Assembly (NCBI GenBank): GCA_003671275.1
Contig: QWPB01000128.1
Location: 1 to 62,070, forward strand
Length of the DNA: 62,070 bases
Source of the DNA: Planctomycetota bacterium
Lineage (GTDB): Bacteria; Planctomycetota; Planctomycetia; Planctomycetales; Planctomycetaceae
Direction of reading: 5' to 3'
The translations under genes were made by a program, and so were the position numbers. The notes below the pieces were generated by a model. It saw only the letters and a list, made by a program, of their open reading frames with translations, did not search any database and was not told the origin of the DNA. Below, piece after piece: positions 8,927 through 16,845 of the stretch. Every line of letters begins with the position of its first letter. Position 1 is the first letter of the stretch.

Positions 8927-11900
8927 TCACGCGCCGAGAGTTCCAACCAGACTCTGGAGGTAAGCTGGCTGTTTCACGCGGAGCAGCTCGGTCTGGGCCA
9001 TGGTCAGACGTGACCGCATTTCGCTGAGCATGGCCGCATTCAGGCGGCTGGGGCTGGCCAGTACCTGTTGCAGACTCTCGACGTGTCGCGACCACAACTC
9101 GATATCCCGCTGCTGGCGGGTTTGCAGGCGGCCCTGATACCAAGGACTGGCCAGCAGATAGTCCCGCGTAAACATCTGTCGCACAGCAGGGTGGGTCTCG
9201 TCTTTGCCGTCGTACTGGCCATGGGCCATGATTGAGAGCAGGGCTCGAATCGGAGGGCAGGCCTCATCAATGGAGCCGTCCTCAAAATACTGCAAGGCCA
9301 CTCGCTGATAGGCTTCCATGATGTAATTGATACCGTCGGCGAAACTGGCGGGATCCTGGCGTTCAGGTTGCAGAATGTTGACATCGAATACCTTGTCCGG
9401 GTTGTCGAAGATCCGAGCAAAGTAGTGCTTCACAAACCGTTCGGTGATCCGCCAGCCCAGTCGCCTTGACGGGACTTTCTGTCCGTTGAACTCCACGTCC
9501 TCCACGCGCTCGAGGTATTTGTGCTCGATCAGAAAGGCAGGGGTGCGTTCGTCCTCGGACATGCGGCACCAGACCTCGGGCACCAGCAGCGAGATGTCGT
9601 GGTCAAACCGGTGATTCGGCCCGACATGCCCTGCCGCGGACGAGTACCCTGGCAGATTCGTTAGAATCATCGAGACCAGTGCAGCATTCAAGTCGGCGGT
9701 TGTCCGCAAGGCATTGAATGGTCCCTTGGTCAGGGCCCCCTCGCTGCCCGCGCCGGTCGTGGAAGGACTCTTGCCCGTCAGCGAGCAGATGTAGTCCATG
9801 AACAGCTCGGGCAGTTCCTGGAAATGCAACGGGTTATAGACCGCCAGGCTGCGAATCTGCTTTGCGGGTTCCGGTGGGTTGTTTCGACGACCGGAGATCA
9901 CGGCATTGACGGGAAGCGGGACGGGCTGGCCGTCGGGAATCTGCCGGTAGAGACGCACTCCCAGTTCCGCCAGGTACTTATCGAGCGGACGTACCAGATC
10001 CGGTCGATCCTGGAGGTAGCGGGGATTCTTGGAGGGCACTCCATCGATGCGTCGCGGATTGTCCGAACAGACGATGTACTCACCTTCGCCGAGAGCTTGA
10101 TCCCTGTCCATCGACAGTAACAGTTCCTGCATCGGCTTGGTGAAGGCATCGAAGTCGACCACCTTGGATAACATCTCCTCGACCGTCGCCCGCGACAGTG
10201 GTTCATAGTTTGAGACAAAGTTCACATCCCGGCGGGCCAGATCCGCTTCGGCCTGCTTGTCGAGACCGCGGTGAACCGCATCGTCCGGCCGTTGAAAAAG
10301 CCGTGATTCACAGTTGGCAATGAACTTGAAACTGGTCGCCTCGTAATTGTCATTCAGCCCCGTCAATACATCGCCCGGCACAACGATTGCGGCTGAAATG
10401 TCATCTTCGGTCTGGACTTTGGCGGATGGGGCGAAATCCTGTCGTACCTTGAAGGTGCGCCACCCATGCTCGCCGAACAAACCCACCCGCAGATAAGACC
10501 CTACGATCTTGCGGTCATGCAGCTTGAGTTCGTGCCCCGGCACTCCGTTCACAATGTCGACCCGGAAGTGCTTGCGCCAATCGTCCCCCCAATCCGGCTG
10601 ATACAACCGTTTAATGGCATAGACCAGCGCGTGGATGTGATTGGGAATTTTCGAGAGCCAGAAGTTGTAGTCTTCGTGGTACTCCTCGGAGGGGGTCAAC
10701 AACTTGATGACGCTGCCGAGCGATCGGTCGGCAGACAGCAACGGGCGACTGGGGCGGTCTTGGTACCGATCCTGACGCTGGTCGGGGGATCGCCAGCGAA
10801 CGGAGTAATCCTTGGCGAAGATCATGTCGACGGTTGCGGCGTCCTTCTCAAAATTCTGCGTGTAGATCGGTCCATACTGCATGTAATCGCCGATCGGCTT
10901 GCTGATCTCGCTTTTGCCGCCCCCCGACACCGTACAAGGTTTGTGGATGAACACCCCTTCGCCCGCAGTTCCAATCAGCCGCCACGAGGGAGCCTGTGGA
11001 TGCTTTTCCATCCGCAGCTTGTACCCGCTGGGGGCCACGTAAACCTGGCCTGGGAGCAACGGAATGGACCGCACCGTACCACTCTGGGACCAGGTGATGT
11101 TCTGATCCCGCAGGTCGGCCCGAGCATCTTCCGGGATATAGATCACTTCCGGAAAGTGGCGGTCGATGCCATAACCATGTTCGTGAATGGTGATTCGTCG
11201 GGGATAGTCCCGGAATACGTCCGCAATCGTTCGCCCGTTGTACCGCCGACTATTGAACTGGAACTGCTCCCCCAGACTGAAGCTGGCGAAAACCAGCGCC
11301 CCTCCGGCGTGTTCTTCTTCGACGTTTCCCATCAGATTGGCGGCATAGCTGATTTGGGTTTTGACTTCTTTCTTGCAGTAGCCGTAGTAGTTGTCAGCGA
11401 TGATCGTGACGATCACGCCCGCCTGGGTTCGGCAAGTCACCTTGAACGCGTTGCCCCCGTTATAGAGATCGGACTCGGTGTCCCAGTACATTCCGTCCCG
11501 CAATTGTTGTGGAGTAGCCTGAGCCCGCGATGGCAGCCCCAGCGACTTCTTGGTCAGTTGGGTCAGATGCGGGGCCAGAATCACACAGCCGGTGTGACCG
11601 GTCCAATGCTCGACATCCAGGGCGGAATCGTTTGGGAGCAGGCTGGGATCTCCGGCGTTTCCAAAGATCGACTCGACGAAGTCCAGGTTGCTGACCAGGC
11701 TGCCGGGGGCAAAGAAACGGATCTCCATGGTGCGCTCCGCGGAGTATCCTTCAACAGCCGGAGCGACAATTGGCCGCAACAGCAACGAGACCCAGGTTCG
11801 CGTCGGGGACGTTTGCTTCGCCGTGAATGGCAGTTCCAGCATCTCCGGCGGCGGGGTGACAGCTGCCTGAAGCAAGGCAAGATAGGTGGCTCGTGGCACC

Positions 11901-12400
11901 GCCAGCTTGTCACCCGGGACAGGCAGTCCCCCTTCACAGATGTGAAAGGTTCCCTGGGTGGTGCGCCGATCCGAACGGGGATTGTGCAGCACCCCGTTTC
12001 GGACGCGATAGGAGGTCAGCAGTTCACTTTCGTAGACTGATCCGTCGGCGGGAATCGACATCACCCGGGCGACGCCGTGTCGATCCAGCTCCAGGGAACT
12101 GACCGGCAGACGGGCCTGTCCCCCTCGTGGCTGGTCAGCAAAGTGAGAGCGTAGAAAGGTCTCGATTCGCTGATCCACGGGGCTACGGTATGCTCCCAGC
12201 AACCGATTCTTTTCTACCACGCGATCTACCAGCGATTCAGCGACTTCGAAGAGATGGGTCTGCTCGGAATCGCTCCAGTCAGCCACGGGCAATCCCTGAC
12301 TGGCCAGCAGCAAGTTCGCATATCGCCGCAAGTTCCGCCAAGCCTCGGCGGTCAGGCTGCTCTGATGATTCTGGAAACCAAGGGACTTCTCCTGAGGCAT
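8927..12400 (-). CDS. Very large cytosolic protein, candidate PPi-type PEP carboxykinase
   Basis: 1157 residues from ATG 12400 (MPQEKSLGFQNHQ...). The in-frame extension to 12457 does not look coding. No signal peptide or membrane helix. Conserved-looking blocks include GNAFKVTCRTQAGVIVTIIA, NYYGYCKKEVKTQISYAAN, FWLSKIPNHIHALVYAIKRL, NPLHFQELPELFMDYICS and the glycine-rich TGKSPSTTGAGSEGALTKGP (about residues 870-895). Size and these blocks fit my recollection of the 130-kDa pyrophosphate-dependent PEP carboxykinases of Entamoeba and Propionibacterium. Those convert oxaloacetate plus PPi to PEP, phosphate and CO2, or the reverse. No ATP- or GTP-PEPCK kinase motif is visible. The family call rests on memory and not on a search; otherwise it is a conserved hypothetical protein. 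It stands alone between two intergenic regions of about 300 bp. Confidence 0.6.
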   Translation of the reverse strand: MPQEKSLGFQNHQSSLTAEAWRNLRRYANLLLASQGLPVADWSDSEQTHLFEVAESLVDRVVEKNRLLGAYRSPVDQRIETFLRSHFADQPRGGQARLPVSSLELDRHGVARVMSIPADGSVYESELLTSYRVRNGVLHNPRSDRRTTQGTFHICEGGLPVPGDKLAVPRATYLALLQAAVTPPPEMLELPFTAKQTSPTRTWVSLLLRPIVAPAVEGYSAERTMEIRFFAPGSLVSNLDFVESIFGNAGDPSLLPNDSALDVEHWTGHTGCVILAPHLTQLTKKSLGLPSRAQATPQQLRDGMYWDTESDLYNGGNAFKVTCRTQAGVIVTIIADNYYGYCKKEVKTQISYAANLMGNVEEEHAGGALVFASFSLGEQFQFNSRRYNGRTIADVFRDYPRRITIHEHGYGIDRHFPEVIYIPEDARADLRDQNITWSQSGTVRSIPLLPGQVYVAPSGYKLRMEKHPQAPSWRLIGTAGEGVFIHKPCTVSGGGKSEISKPIGDYMQYGPIYTQNFEKDAATVDMIFAKDYSVRWRSPDQRQDRYQDRPSRPLLSADRSLGSVIKLLTPSEEYHEDYNFWLSKIPNHIHALVYAIKRLYQPDWGDDWRKHFRVDIVNGVPGHELKLHDRKIVGSYLRVGLFGEHGWRTFKVRQDFAPSAKVQTEDDISAAIVVPGDVLTGLNDNYEATSFKFIANCESRLFQRPDDAVHRGLDKQAEADLARRDVNFVSNYEPLSRATVEEMLSKVVDFDAFTKPMQELLLSMDRDQALGEGEYIVCSDNPRRIDGVPSKNPRYLQDRPDLVRPLDKYLAELGVRLYRQIPDGQPVPLPVNAVISGRRNNPPEPAKQIRSLAVYNPLHFQELPELFMDYICSLTGKSPSTTGAGSEGALTKGPFNALRTTADLNAALVSMILTNLPGYSSAAGHVGPNHRFDHDISLLVPEVWCRMSEDERTPAFLIEHKYLERVEDVEFNGQKVPSRRLGWRITERFVKHYFARIFDNPDKVFDVNILQPERQDPASFADGINYIMEAYQRVALQYFEDGSIDEACPPIRALLSIMAHGQYDGKDETHPAVRQMFTRDYLLASPWYQGRLQTRQQRDIELWSRHVESLQQVLASPSRLNAAMLSEMRSRLTMAQTELLRVKQPAYLQSLVGTLGA

Positions 12401-12697
12401 CGCACAGCTTTCAGACACGAGAGAACGGAGCGTCCCGGGGGAGCATCGGGGCAACACTGCATTCTATCTGTTCGCCGCCCGCTGAGAATCGACAAACTTG
12501 GATGCGGCATGACCGCTGGGGGCGTCAGGAAAGTCGGTCGCAGGGGCGGCAATCTGGCCTGCCTCGCGATCAGAAAGCGAACAGGGCCTCGGGGTGTGTG
12601 CGACCGTCTGGATTGTCTGTTGCACTGGTTTTCCGGAAACTCGCACATTCCACGTGGACTCAATCGCACCGTGTTCCTGTGACGACTGATAGGCGAT
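12401..12697. other. Intergenic region carrying an interspersed repeat copy
   Basis: About 300 bp upstream of the large minus-strand gene. Short open frames here do not look coding. The region holds copy B of the repeat family described at 12543-12651 and presumably the promoter of the gene that starts at 12400. Confidence 0.5.
12543..12651 (+). repeat. Interspersed repeat, copy B
   Basis: About 109 bp that can be aligned by eye with segments at 42512-42618 (same strand) and 59504-59610 (opposite strand). Shared blocks include GGCAATCTGGCCTGCC, GCGATC followed by AAAGCGAACA, TGCGACCGTCTGGATTGTCTG and TTTCCGGA, ending CGCACATTCC. It is non-coding and lies between genes. Similarity drops outside these limits. 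Confidence 0.65.
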
Positions 12698-14023
12698 TCA
12701 CTGCACCCCAAAGCTCCGCAACACGATGCCGGCCACATCGGTGTCTTTCACACTGCTCGTAGATATCCCATTCGCATCACTGGCGAGCAGCACTCCCGAG
12801 CGGGTGCCGTCCTTGTCGGGGTAGCCGTGGGAACCTTTCACGAGGGTCGCGTTCAGTGGAATGGCACGGGCGGGCATGTCGATGAACATTTCGACAGGGT
12901 CGTAGCCGGGTTTGCGGTGGATGTCGACGGTGCGGGCGAAGCTGGGAGCTTTGGCGTCGTCGAGCCACCAGTAGTAGGCGAACCAGGCGTTCGGCTTCGA
13001 GATCAGCACAATCTCGCCGGACCGCTCGTGATTCAGACCGTACTTGCCGCGTTCGGCTCCGGCGAGAACCTCTTCCACTTGCGGATCGGCTTTCAGCAGG
13101 GCAGCGACCTTGGCCACATCGGCAGGGTTCTTCACGAAGACGTGGGCCAGCTGATGGTCGACCATGGCCCAGGCCGCGGAATCACCCGGAACGAGGTACT
13201 CCAGTCCGTTTTCTTCGCGGATCGAAAGCAGCCCCGCCTGTCGCAGGATGCGGTTGGGATACGACACCGCATTGACATTGTTGATCACGTATTCACTGGC
13301 GGCCAGCCACAGGACATCGTTGATTCCCGCCTCGGCATATCCCTCGACGAGCTTGCCGATGCATGCATCGAGATCGCCGAGTGCGGCCAGAGCCTGCGGG
13401 CTGTCGGGGCCGAATTTCTGAGCGGCGTAGTCGAGGTGCGGCAGGTAGATGTAGCTGAACCGGGGTTGAAACTTCATTGCCCCGACGATGGCCGAATCGA
13501 CGATCCACGCGGTTGATTTGATGTTCGCCATCGGCCCCCAGAAGTTCATCAGCGGGAAGTGCCCGATCGCATCACGCAGCTCGCCATACAACTCGGTCGG
13601 GACGGTGTAGCACCAGAGTGACTCCGACCCGTCGGGGTTGTGAATCGGGGCCGGGGTGCAGATGAAATCAGCCTTGGCCCCTTTGCTGTGCAGAGGGAAC
13701 CAGACCGCCGAAGTCAGTGCGGGATCATGCTCCTTCAACGCCTGCCACAGTTGGGGGGCCTGGATGCATTCGTTCCAGGCGGTCCACATCTCGACATCGC
13801 CCTTGTCGCGATAGTAAAAGCCATTGGCGATCACGCCGTGCTGTTCGGGGCCGACGCCGGTGGTCATGTTCGCCTGGACCGGACAGGTGACGCAGGGGAA
13901 TCCGGGCGAGAGCGGAACCGTGATTCCGGAGCCCATGAGAGCTGACAGACGCGGCATCGCTGCCAGATCAGACTGTCGGAGACCGGGGATCGAGAGTAGA
14001 ACTGCCGAATGATGCCGAGCCAT
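12698..14023 (-). CDS. Alkaline phosphatase/nucleotide pyrophosphatase family protein, EboF-like
   Basis: 441 residues of the alkaline-phosphatase superfamily (type I phosphodiesterase/NPP branch). The nucleophile region [18 protein letters not shown] carries the catalytic Thr at about residue 45. Later blocks include [49 protein letters not shown] and [20 protein letters not shown]. This C-terminal [10 protein letters not shown] pattern is one I associate with EboF-type proteins. The first strand reads [12 protein letters not shown] where active NPP enzymes usually have a metal-binding Asp (DG). Metal binding or activity may therefore differ. ATG 14023 follows GGTGG at good spacing, and there is no signal peptide. 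The gene is not in a visible ebo cluster, but an EboD-like gene is at 41.2 kb. Confidence 0.8.
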   Translation of the reverse strand: MARHHSAVLLSIPGLRQSDLAAMPRLSALMGSGITVPLSPGFPCVTCPVQANMTTGVGPEQHGVIANGFYYRDKGDVEMWTAWNECIQAPQLWQALKEHDPALTSAVWFPLHSKGAKADFICTPAPIHNPDGSESLWCYTVPTELYGELRDAIGHFPLMNFWGPMANIKSTAWIVDSAIVGAMKFQPRFSYIYLPHLDYAAQKFGPDSPQALAALGDLDACIGKLVEGYAEAGINDVLWLAASEYVINNVNAVSYPNRILRQAGLLSIREENGLEYLVPGDSAAWAMVDHQLAHVFVKNPADVAKVAALLKADPQVEEVLAGAERGKYGLNHERSGEIVLISKPNAWFAYYWWLDDAKAPSFARTVDIHRKPGYDPVEMFIDMPARAIPLNATLVKGSHGYPDKDGTRSGVLLASDANGISTSSVKDTDVAGIVLRSFGVQ

Positions 14024-14125
14024 CAAAACCACCCATCAAGGACGCTGCCGGTTGGAACCCGCATTGGGACAACTGTGTGGCAGATGGTACCGGGTCACCG
14101 GGACTGACGCGAGTTGCTTACAGGG

Positions 14126-15277
14126 CTAACCCGCATCCGGGGCACACGGCGACAAGAGGGACGCCAGCTTTCGTGCGGTTACCGATAAAGGGCGGTCAAT
14201 CAGACGCTCCAGGGGAATCCATTCATGGTCGGCGGGTAAGGTCTTTTGCCGGGTGGTCGATGTCGAGACCCACGTGCCGCGAAACCCATGCAGCCGAATC
14301 CGGTAACGCGTTACCGCATGTTTGATCTCCAAAATCTGTTCGAGATCTCGCACCGTCAGTCCGTAAGCCGCCATCAGCTGGGAACGAATTAAGCGAGCGA
14401 AGGCGGGCGAATCGAGGGGCGTGGGCGAGGCTTCGCAAGCAAACCGGGGGAAGTCCCACATCCCCGCCCAGCGCTCATCGGGACCGCGTTGCCGCAAAAG
14501 GACACGATTGGCATGCAGTACAGCCACCGTTAACTCGGTCACATCGGTGATCTTCGGACGTTTGGCCTTCTGCGGGATCTGGTCTTGATTTCCCAGGGCA
14601 GCTGACCGACAAACCGTCAACAGTGGACAGCGCGGACAGGCGGGGCTCTGCACGGTGCAGACCGTGGCTCCCAGGTCCATCAGTGCCTGGTTAAAGGGGC
14701 CCGCTGCGGAGAGAGGCAACAAAGTCTCCGCGAACCCCCACAACAAGGCTTGTCCTCGGGAGTTGCGGGGATCTCCCGTGAAACCCAGCAACCGGCAATA
14801 GACTCGCAGCGTGTTGGCCTCGACGATCGGGGCTCGCATGTCGAAGGCAAACGACGCCACCGCCCCGGCCACATACCGCCCCACCCCCGGCAGCCGCTGG
14901 AGTTGATCGGGAGTCCGAGGCCAGACGCCGCCAAATTCATCGACAATCATGCGGGCCGCCAGTCGGACGTTGCGTCCGCGACTGTAGTAGCCGAGCCCCT
15001 CCCATAGCCGCAGCACTTCCTCTTCGGAAGCGAGTGCCAACGACTCGACCGTCGGGAAGCGATTCAGGAATCGCTCGAAGTACGGCTTGACCGAGGCGAC
15101 GGTGGTCTGCTGGAGCATGATCTCGCTGATCCAGATACGGTACGGATCACGCGTTTCTTTCCACGGCAGATCGCGGGCAAACCGGCGAAACCAGACGGGC
15201 AGGCTTCGACGAACCAGGGCGGTCTCGGCGGCAGTCCAGGCGGCGATGGGTTCTTGCTTGTTCGCCGAGGAATCGAT
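14126..15277 (-). CDS. mutY: A/G-specific adenine DNA glycosylase (MutY), start uncertain
   Basis: The frame encodes a full MutY: RDLPWKETRDPYRIWISEIMLQQTTV (given in two parts: RDLPWKETRDPYRIW, then ISEIMLQQTTV), the helix-hairpin-helix LPGVGRYVAGAVASFAF, and the [4Fe-4S] ligands CTVQSPACPRCPLLTVC (C-x6-C-x2-C-x5-C). A C-terminal Nudix-like 8-oxoG recognition domain starts around LTVAVLHANRVLLRQRG. MutY removes adenine opposite 8-oxoguanine. The catalytic Asp of E. coli (in LDGN) is Glu here (IVEANTLRV, codon at 14819-14821). No ATG, GTG or TTG is in frame between the tRNA and the conserved N-terminal helix. The coordinate given starts at a possible ATC at 15277, seven bases after GGAAG; a CTG about 60 bases further in is an alternative. 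The frame is also continuous with the upstream gene (next entry). Confidence 0.88.
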   Translation of the reverse strand: MDSSANKQEPIAAWTAAETALVRRSLPVWFRRFARDLPWKETRDPYRIWISEIMLQQTTVASVKPYFERFLNRFPTVESLALASEEEVLRLWEGLGYYSRGRNVRLAARMIVDEFGGVWPRTPDQLQRLPGVGRYVAGAVASFAFDMRAPIVEANTLRVYCRLLGFTGDPRNSRGQALLWGFAETLLPLSAAGPFNQALMDLGATVCTVQSPACPRCPLLTVCRSAALGNQDQIPQKAKRPKITDVTELTVAVLHANRVLLRQRGPDERWAGMWDFPRFACEASPTPLDSPAFARLIRSQLMAAYGLTVRDLEQILEIKHAVTRYRIRLHGFRGTWVSTSTTRQKTLPADHEWIPLERLIDRPLSVTARKLASLLSPCAPDAG

Positions 15278-15973
15278 TCTTACACTTCCGTCGCCGGGGG
15301 CGTAGCTCAGTTGGCAGAGCGCAGCGTTCGCAATGCTGAGGTCGAGGGTTCGACTCCCTTCGCCTCCACTGGCCACTTCGCCTCCATTGGCCAAGTGCAA
15401 AGCGTCTTTCGAGGGATCTCGAGGGACGCTTTTTTTATGCGCGGCGGAAACGGACCGTCGAGGCATTTTTCGCGATGGCTCTGTCGCCATACCCGGAAAC
15501 AGCTGGAATAACCGCTTGAGCAGAGTGACCGCCGACTGATAGATACCCGGCGAGCTGCTCTCCCGCGGCCCCGCGACATTCAATCGGCTTAATGCTGACC
15601 GCGCAATCCAGTCGGCAATGCGTTGGGCAGCCCCCCGTCGTTCCGTCGGGTCGGCCAGATCAATCCGCATGCTGGGACGCCGATGCTTGCGGACCATGCG
15701 GACCGTCAGATCGGTCCCGCCTACGGGGCGTCCATAAGTCAACAGCAGCGTGCCGTCAGTGTCGCGAACGTTCCACTCGGTGCGTTCTGGATAGCGAGCG
15801 GTTGGTGTCTCTCGCAGCGGATAGAGCAATGGCAATGGGCCATCTTCCGCCAACCGCCCGCGCGGGCACCAGCCATCAACGGGAATGCCGAGCTTCAATG
15901 CCGCATCAAGAGCAGCCCGGTCCACGCCGGTCTGCCCGCCACTGACAATCACCAGTTGGGGCCGTGGGGTCAT
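14126..15973 (-). CDS. Continuous 615-codon frame: putative molybdenum-carrier domain running through an antisense tRNA into MutY
   Basis: From ATG 15973, residues 1 to about 160 (down to about 15493) match the putative molybdenum carrier family: VIVSGGQTGVDRAALDAALK, GWCPRGRLAEDGPLP, YPLRETPTARYPERTEWNVR, GGTDLTVRMVRKH and LNVAGPRESSSPGIY. Residues about 165-232 are low in homology. They include translated antisense of the + strand terminator (15399-15436) and of the tRNA-Ala gene (GGEGSRTLDLSIANAALCQL). From residue 233 the frame is MutY. No stop codon separates the parts. Either the carrier protein is translated as a long fusion with MutY, or an assembly or evolutionary change removed a stop. 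I annotate the carrier and MutY modules as confident, and the physical fusion as unproven. Confidence 0.6.
   Translation of the reverse strand: MTPRPQLVIVSGGQTGVDRAALDAALKLGIPVDGWCPRGRLAEDGPLPLLYPLRETPTARYPERTEWNVRDTDGTLLLTYGRPVGGTDLTVRMVRKHRRPSMRIDLADPTERRGAAQRIADWIARSALSRLNVAGPRESSSPGIYQSAVTLLKRLFQLFPGMATEPSRKMPRRSVSAAHKKSVPRDPSKDALHLANGGEVASGGEGSRTLDLSIANAALCQLSYAPGDGSVRIDSSANKQEPIAAWTAAETALVRRSLPVWFRRFARDLPWKETRDPYRIWISEIMLQQTTVASVKPYFERFLNRFPTVESLALASEEEVLRLWEGLGYYSRGRNVRLAARMIVDEFGGVWPRTPDQLQRLPGVGRYVAGAVASFAFDMRAPIVEANTLRVYCRLLGFTGDPRNSRGQALLWGFAETLLPLSAAGPFNQALMDLGATVCTVQSPACPRCPLLTVCRSAALGNQDQIPQKAKRPKITDVTELTVAVLHANRVLLRQRGPDERWAGMWDFPRFACEASPTPLDSPAFARLIRSQLMAAYGLTVRDLEQILEIKHAVTRYRIRLHGFRGTWVSTSTTRQKTLPADHEWIPLERLIDRPLSVTARKLASLLSPCAPDAG
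15296..15368 (+). tRNA. tRNA-Ala (anticodon CGC)
   Basis: 73 bases fold into a standard cloverleaf. The acceptor arms GGGGGCG and CGCCTCC contain the alanine identity pair G3-U70. The D-arm is GCTC...GAGC. The anticodon stem CAGCG/TGCTG has loop TTCGCAA (anticodon CGC, reading GCG). The T-arm is GAGGG-TTCGACT-CCCTT and the discriminator is A73. CCA is not encoded. It is transcribed against the mutY/carrier frame and followed by a terminator. Confidence 0.96.
15358..15393 (+). repeat. 18-bp tandem duplication of the tRNA-Ala 3' end
   Basis: CTTCGCCTCCACTGGCCA (15358-15375) is followed directly by CTTCGCCTCCATTGGCCA (15376-15393), 17 of 18 bases identical. The first copy includes the tRNA 3' acceptor strand and discriminator. 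It could be a slippage duplication or the scar of an element that used the tRNA end as an att site. No integrase is nearby. Confidence 0.8.
15399..15436 (+). terminator. Rho-independent terminator of tRNA-Ala
   Basis: The arms AAAGCGTCTTTCGAG and CTCGAGGGACGCTTT form a long stem with two G-U pairs and a short loop. Seven T residues follow (15430-15436). It lies 30 bases after the tRNA on the same strand, within the minus-strand frame. Confidence 0.88.
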
Positions 15974-16021
15974 AGGCCCGGGATTGTAGAGGCGGGGCCA
16001 GTACCATTCGACAGACTGCCA

Positions 16022-16570
16022 CTATTTCCCCAAGGGGGGCATCAGAAGTTTGAAGGGAGCCACACCGATGATCGGTGCGTCGTCCTGAATCATGGTGTTG
16101 ACCTGAAAACAATGACTGATCACGCCCTTGTCATCGAAGGCCAGAGACTGCCGATGAAACTCGGGCACGGGTTTGGACAACAGGTCAGCCGCCACTTTGT
16201 ATAGTTCATCAACGGTCCGGACGGGGGCTCCTTCATCGGAATGGGAGCCCAGGTCTTTACCAGTCTCTTTCCACTTCGGGGGCATCGGCACCTTCTTTTC
16301 ATCGTCTGGCGGGAGAAGCACTGGGATTCCGAACTTTTCATAGATTCGTTCCACAACCTTGTTCTCTCGAACCACGATGGTTGTCCGCGAACCCGCCCCG
16401 ATGAACGAGGAATGCGACACTTGATAGGTGTAGTTCCCCTGGTGCTTGTCGCGAAGCGTTTCCCAGATGGTCAGGCTTTGCTTCAATCGATCCGCATCGC
16501 TGATCACGGGGTCGGCAGCTCGCACGGTCAGTGCGAAGAACGTGAAGAGGGCAAACATCCAACGGTTCAA
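16022..16570 (-). CDS. Secreted protein, DUF6174-like
   Basis: 182 residues with a signal peptide (MNRWMFALFTFFALTVRAAD). The mature part shows WETLRDKHQGNYTYQVSHSS, then IVVRENKVVERIYEKFG, and VRTVDELYKVAADLLSKP, ending in HRQSLAFDDKGVISHCFQVN. The order Y-x-Y-x-V, a strand giving a conversion factor, then 'TVDELF' resembles DUF6174 lipoproteins, but the usual cysteines are absent. Function unknown. The gene is probably monocistronic. The upstream gap (16571-16845) holds two hairpins and an imperfect palindrome. Confidence 0.7.
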   Translation of the reverse strand: MNRWMFALFTFFALTVRAADPVISDADRLKQSLTIWETLRDKHQGNYTYQVSHSSFIGAGSRTTIVVRENKVVERIYEKFGIPVLLPPDDEKKVPMPPKWKETGKDLGSHSDEGAPVRTVDELYKVAADLLSKPVPEFHRQSLAFDDKGVISHCFQVNTMIQDDAPIIGVAPFKLLMPPLGK

Positions 16571-16692
16571 GATTCGATCCTTTCAAGGATAGGAAGGCAC
16601 GTCTATCAATGAGTGTCTTCTCGATCCTGAAAAGTTCCACAATCGTTGACGGAATTAGGCGAGCGCCGTTTTAGAATTGGTTAACTGGCCGG

Positions 16693-16743
16693 CAGACGGG
16701 AATGTCCGCTCCACGGATTCCGTGGCACAGACATTCCTGTCTG
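16693..16743. repeat. 24-bp imperfect palindrome
   Basis: Arm 16693-16716 (CAGACGGGAATGTCCGCTCC...) and arm 16720-16743 are reverse complements at 20 of 24 positions, separated by 3 bases. Each arm resembles the CAGACAGGATTGTCTG core found in repeat copy A at 42.5 kb. It lies between the DUF6174-like gene and the DUF1598 gene and is non-coding. Confidence 0.65.
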
Positions 16744-16779
16744 AGTGATCTGAAGACCGATTTCGAATCTGCCGAATGA

Positions 16780-16814
16780 CACAAGCCGCCCAGCGGATGC
16801 AGGGGCGGCTTGTG
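16780..16814 (-). terminator. Strong stem-loop after the DUF1598 gene, probable terminator without T-run
   Basis: A perfect 12-bp stem (16780-16791 with 16803-16814, CACAAGCCGCCC and its complement), extended by CGAATG/CATTCG after an internal loop. It begins 32 bases past the DUF1598 stop on the minus strand. No T-tract follows, so termination efficiency is uncertain. Confidence 0.5.
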
Positions 16815-16845
16815 ATGACCATTCGAATTTGCAGTGGGAGCTGAA

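Noticed and set aside
10466-12040. 524-codon open frame on the + strand opposite the large minus-strand gene
   Set aside because: It is the antisense shadow of a GC-rich gene; composition (many His, Arg, Gly) has no domain pattern and lies wholly within a confident CDS.
16780-16814. Perfect 12-bp hairpin as a firm intrinsic terminator
   Set aside because: No T-run follows on either strand, so it is listed only as a probable terminator.
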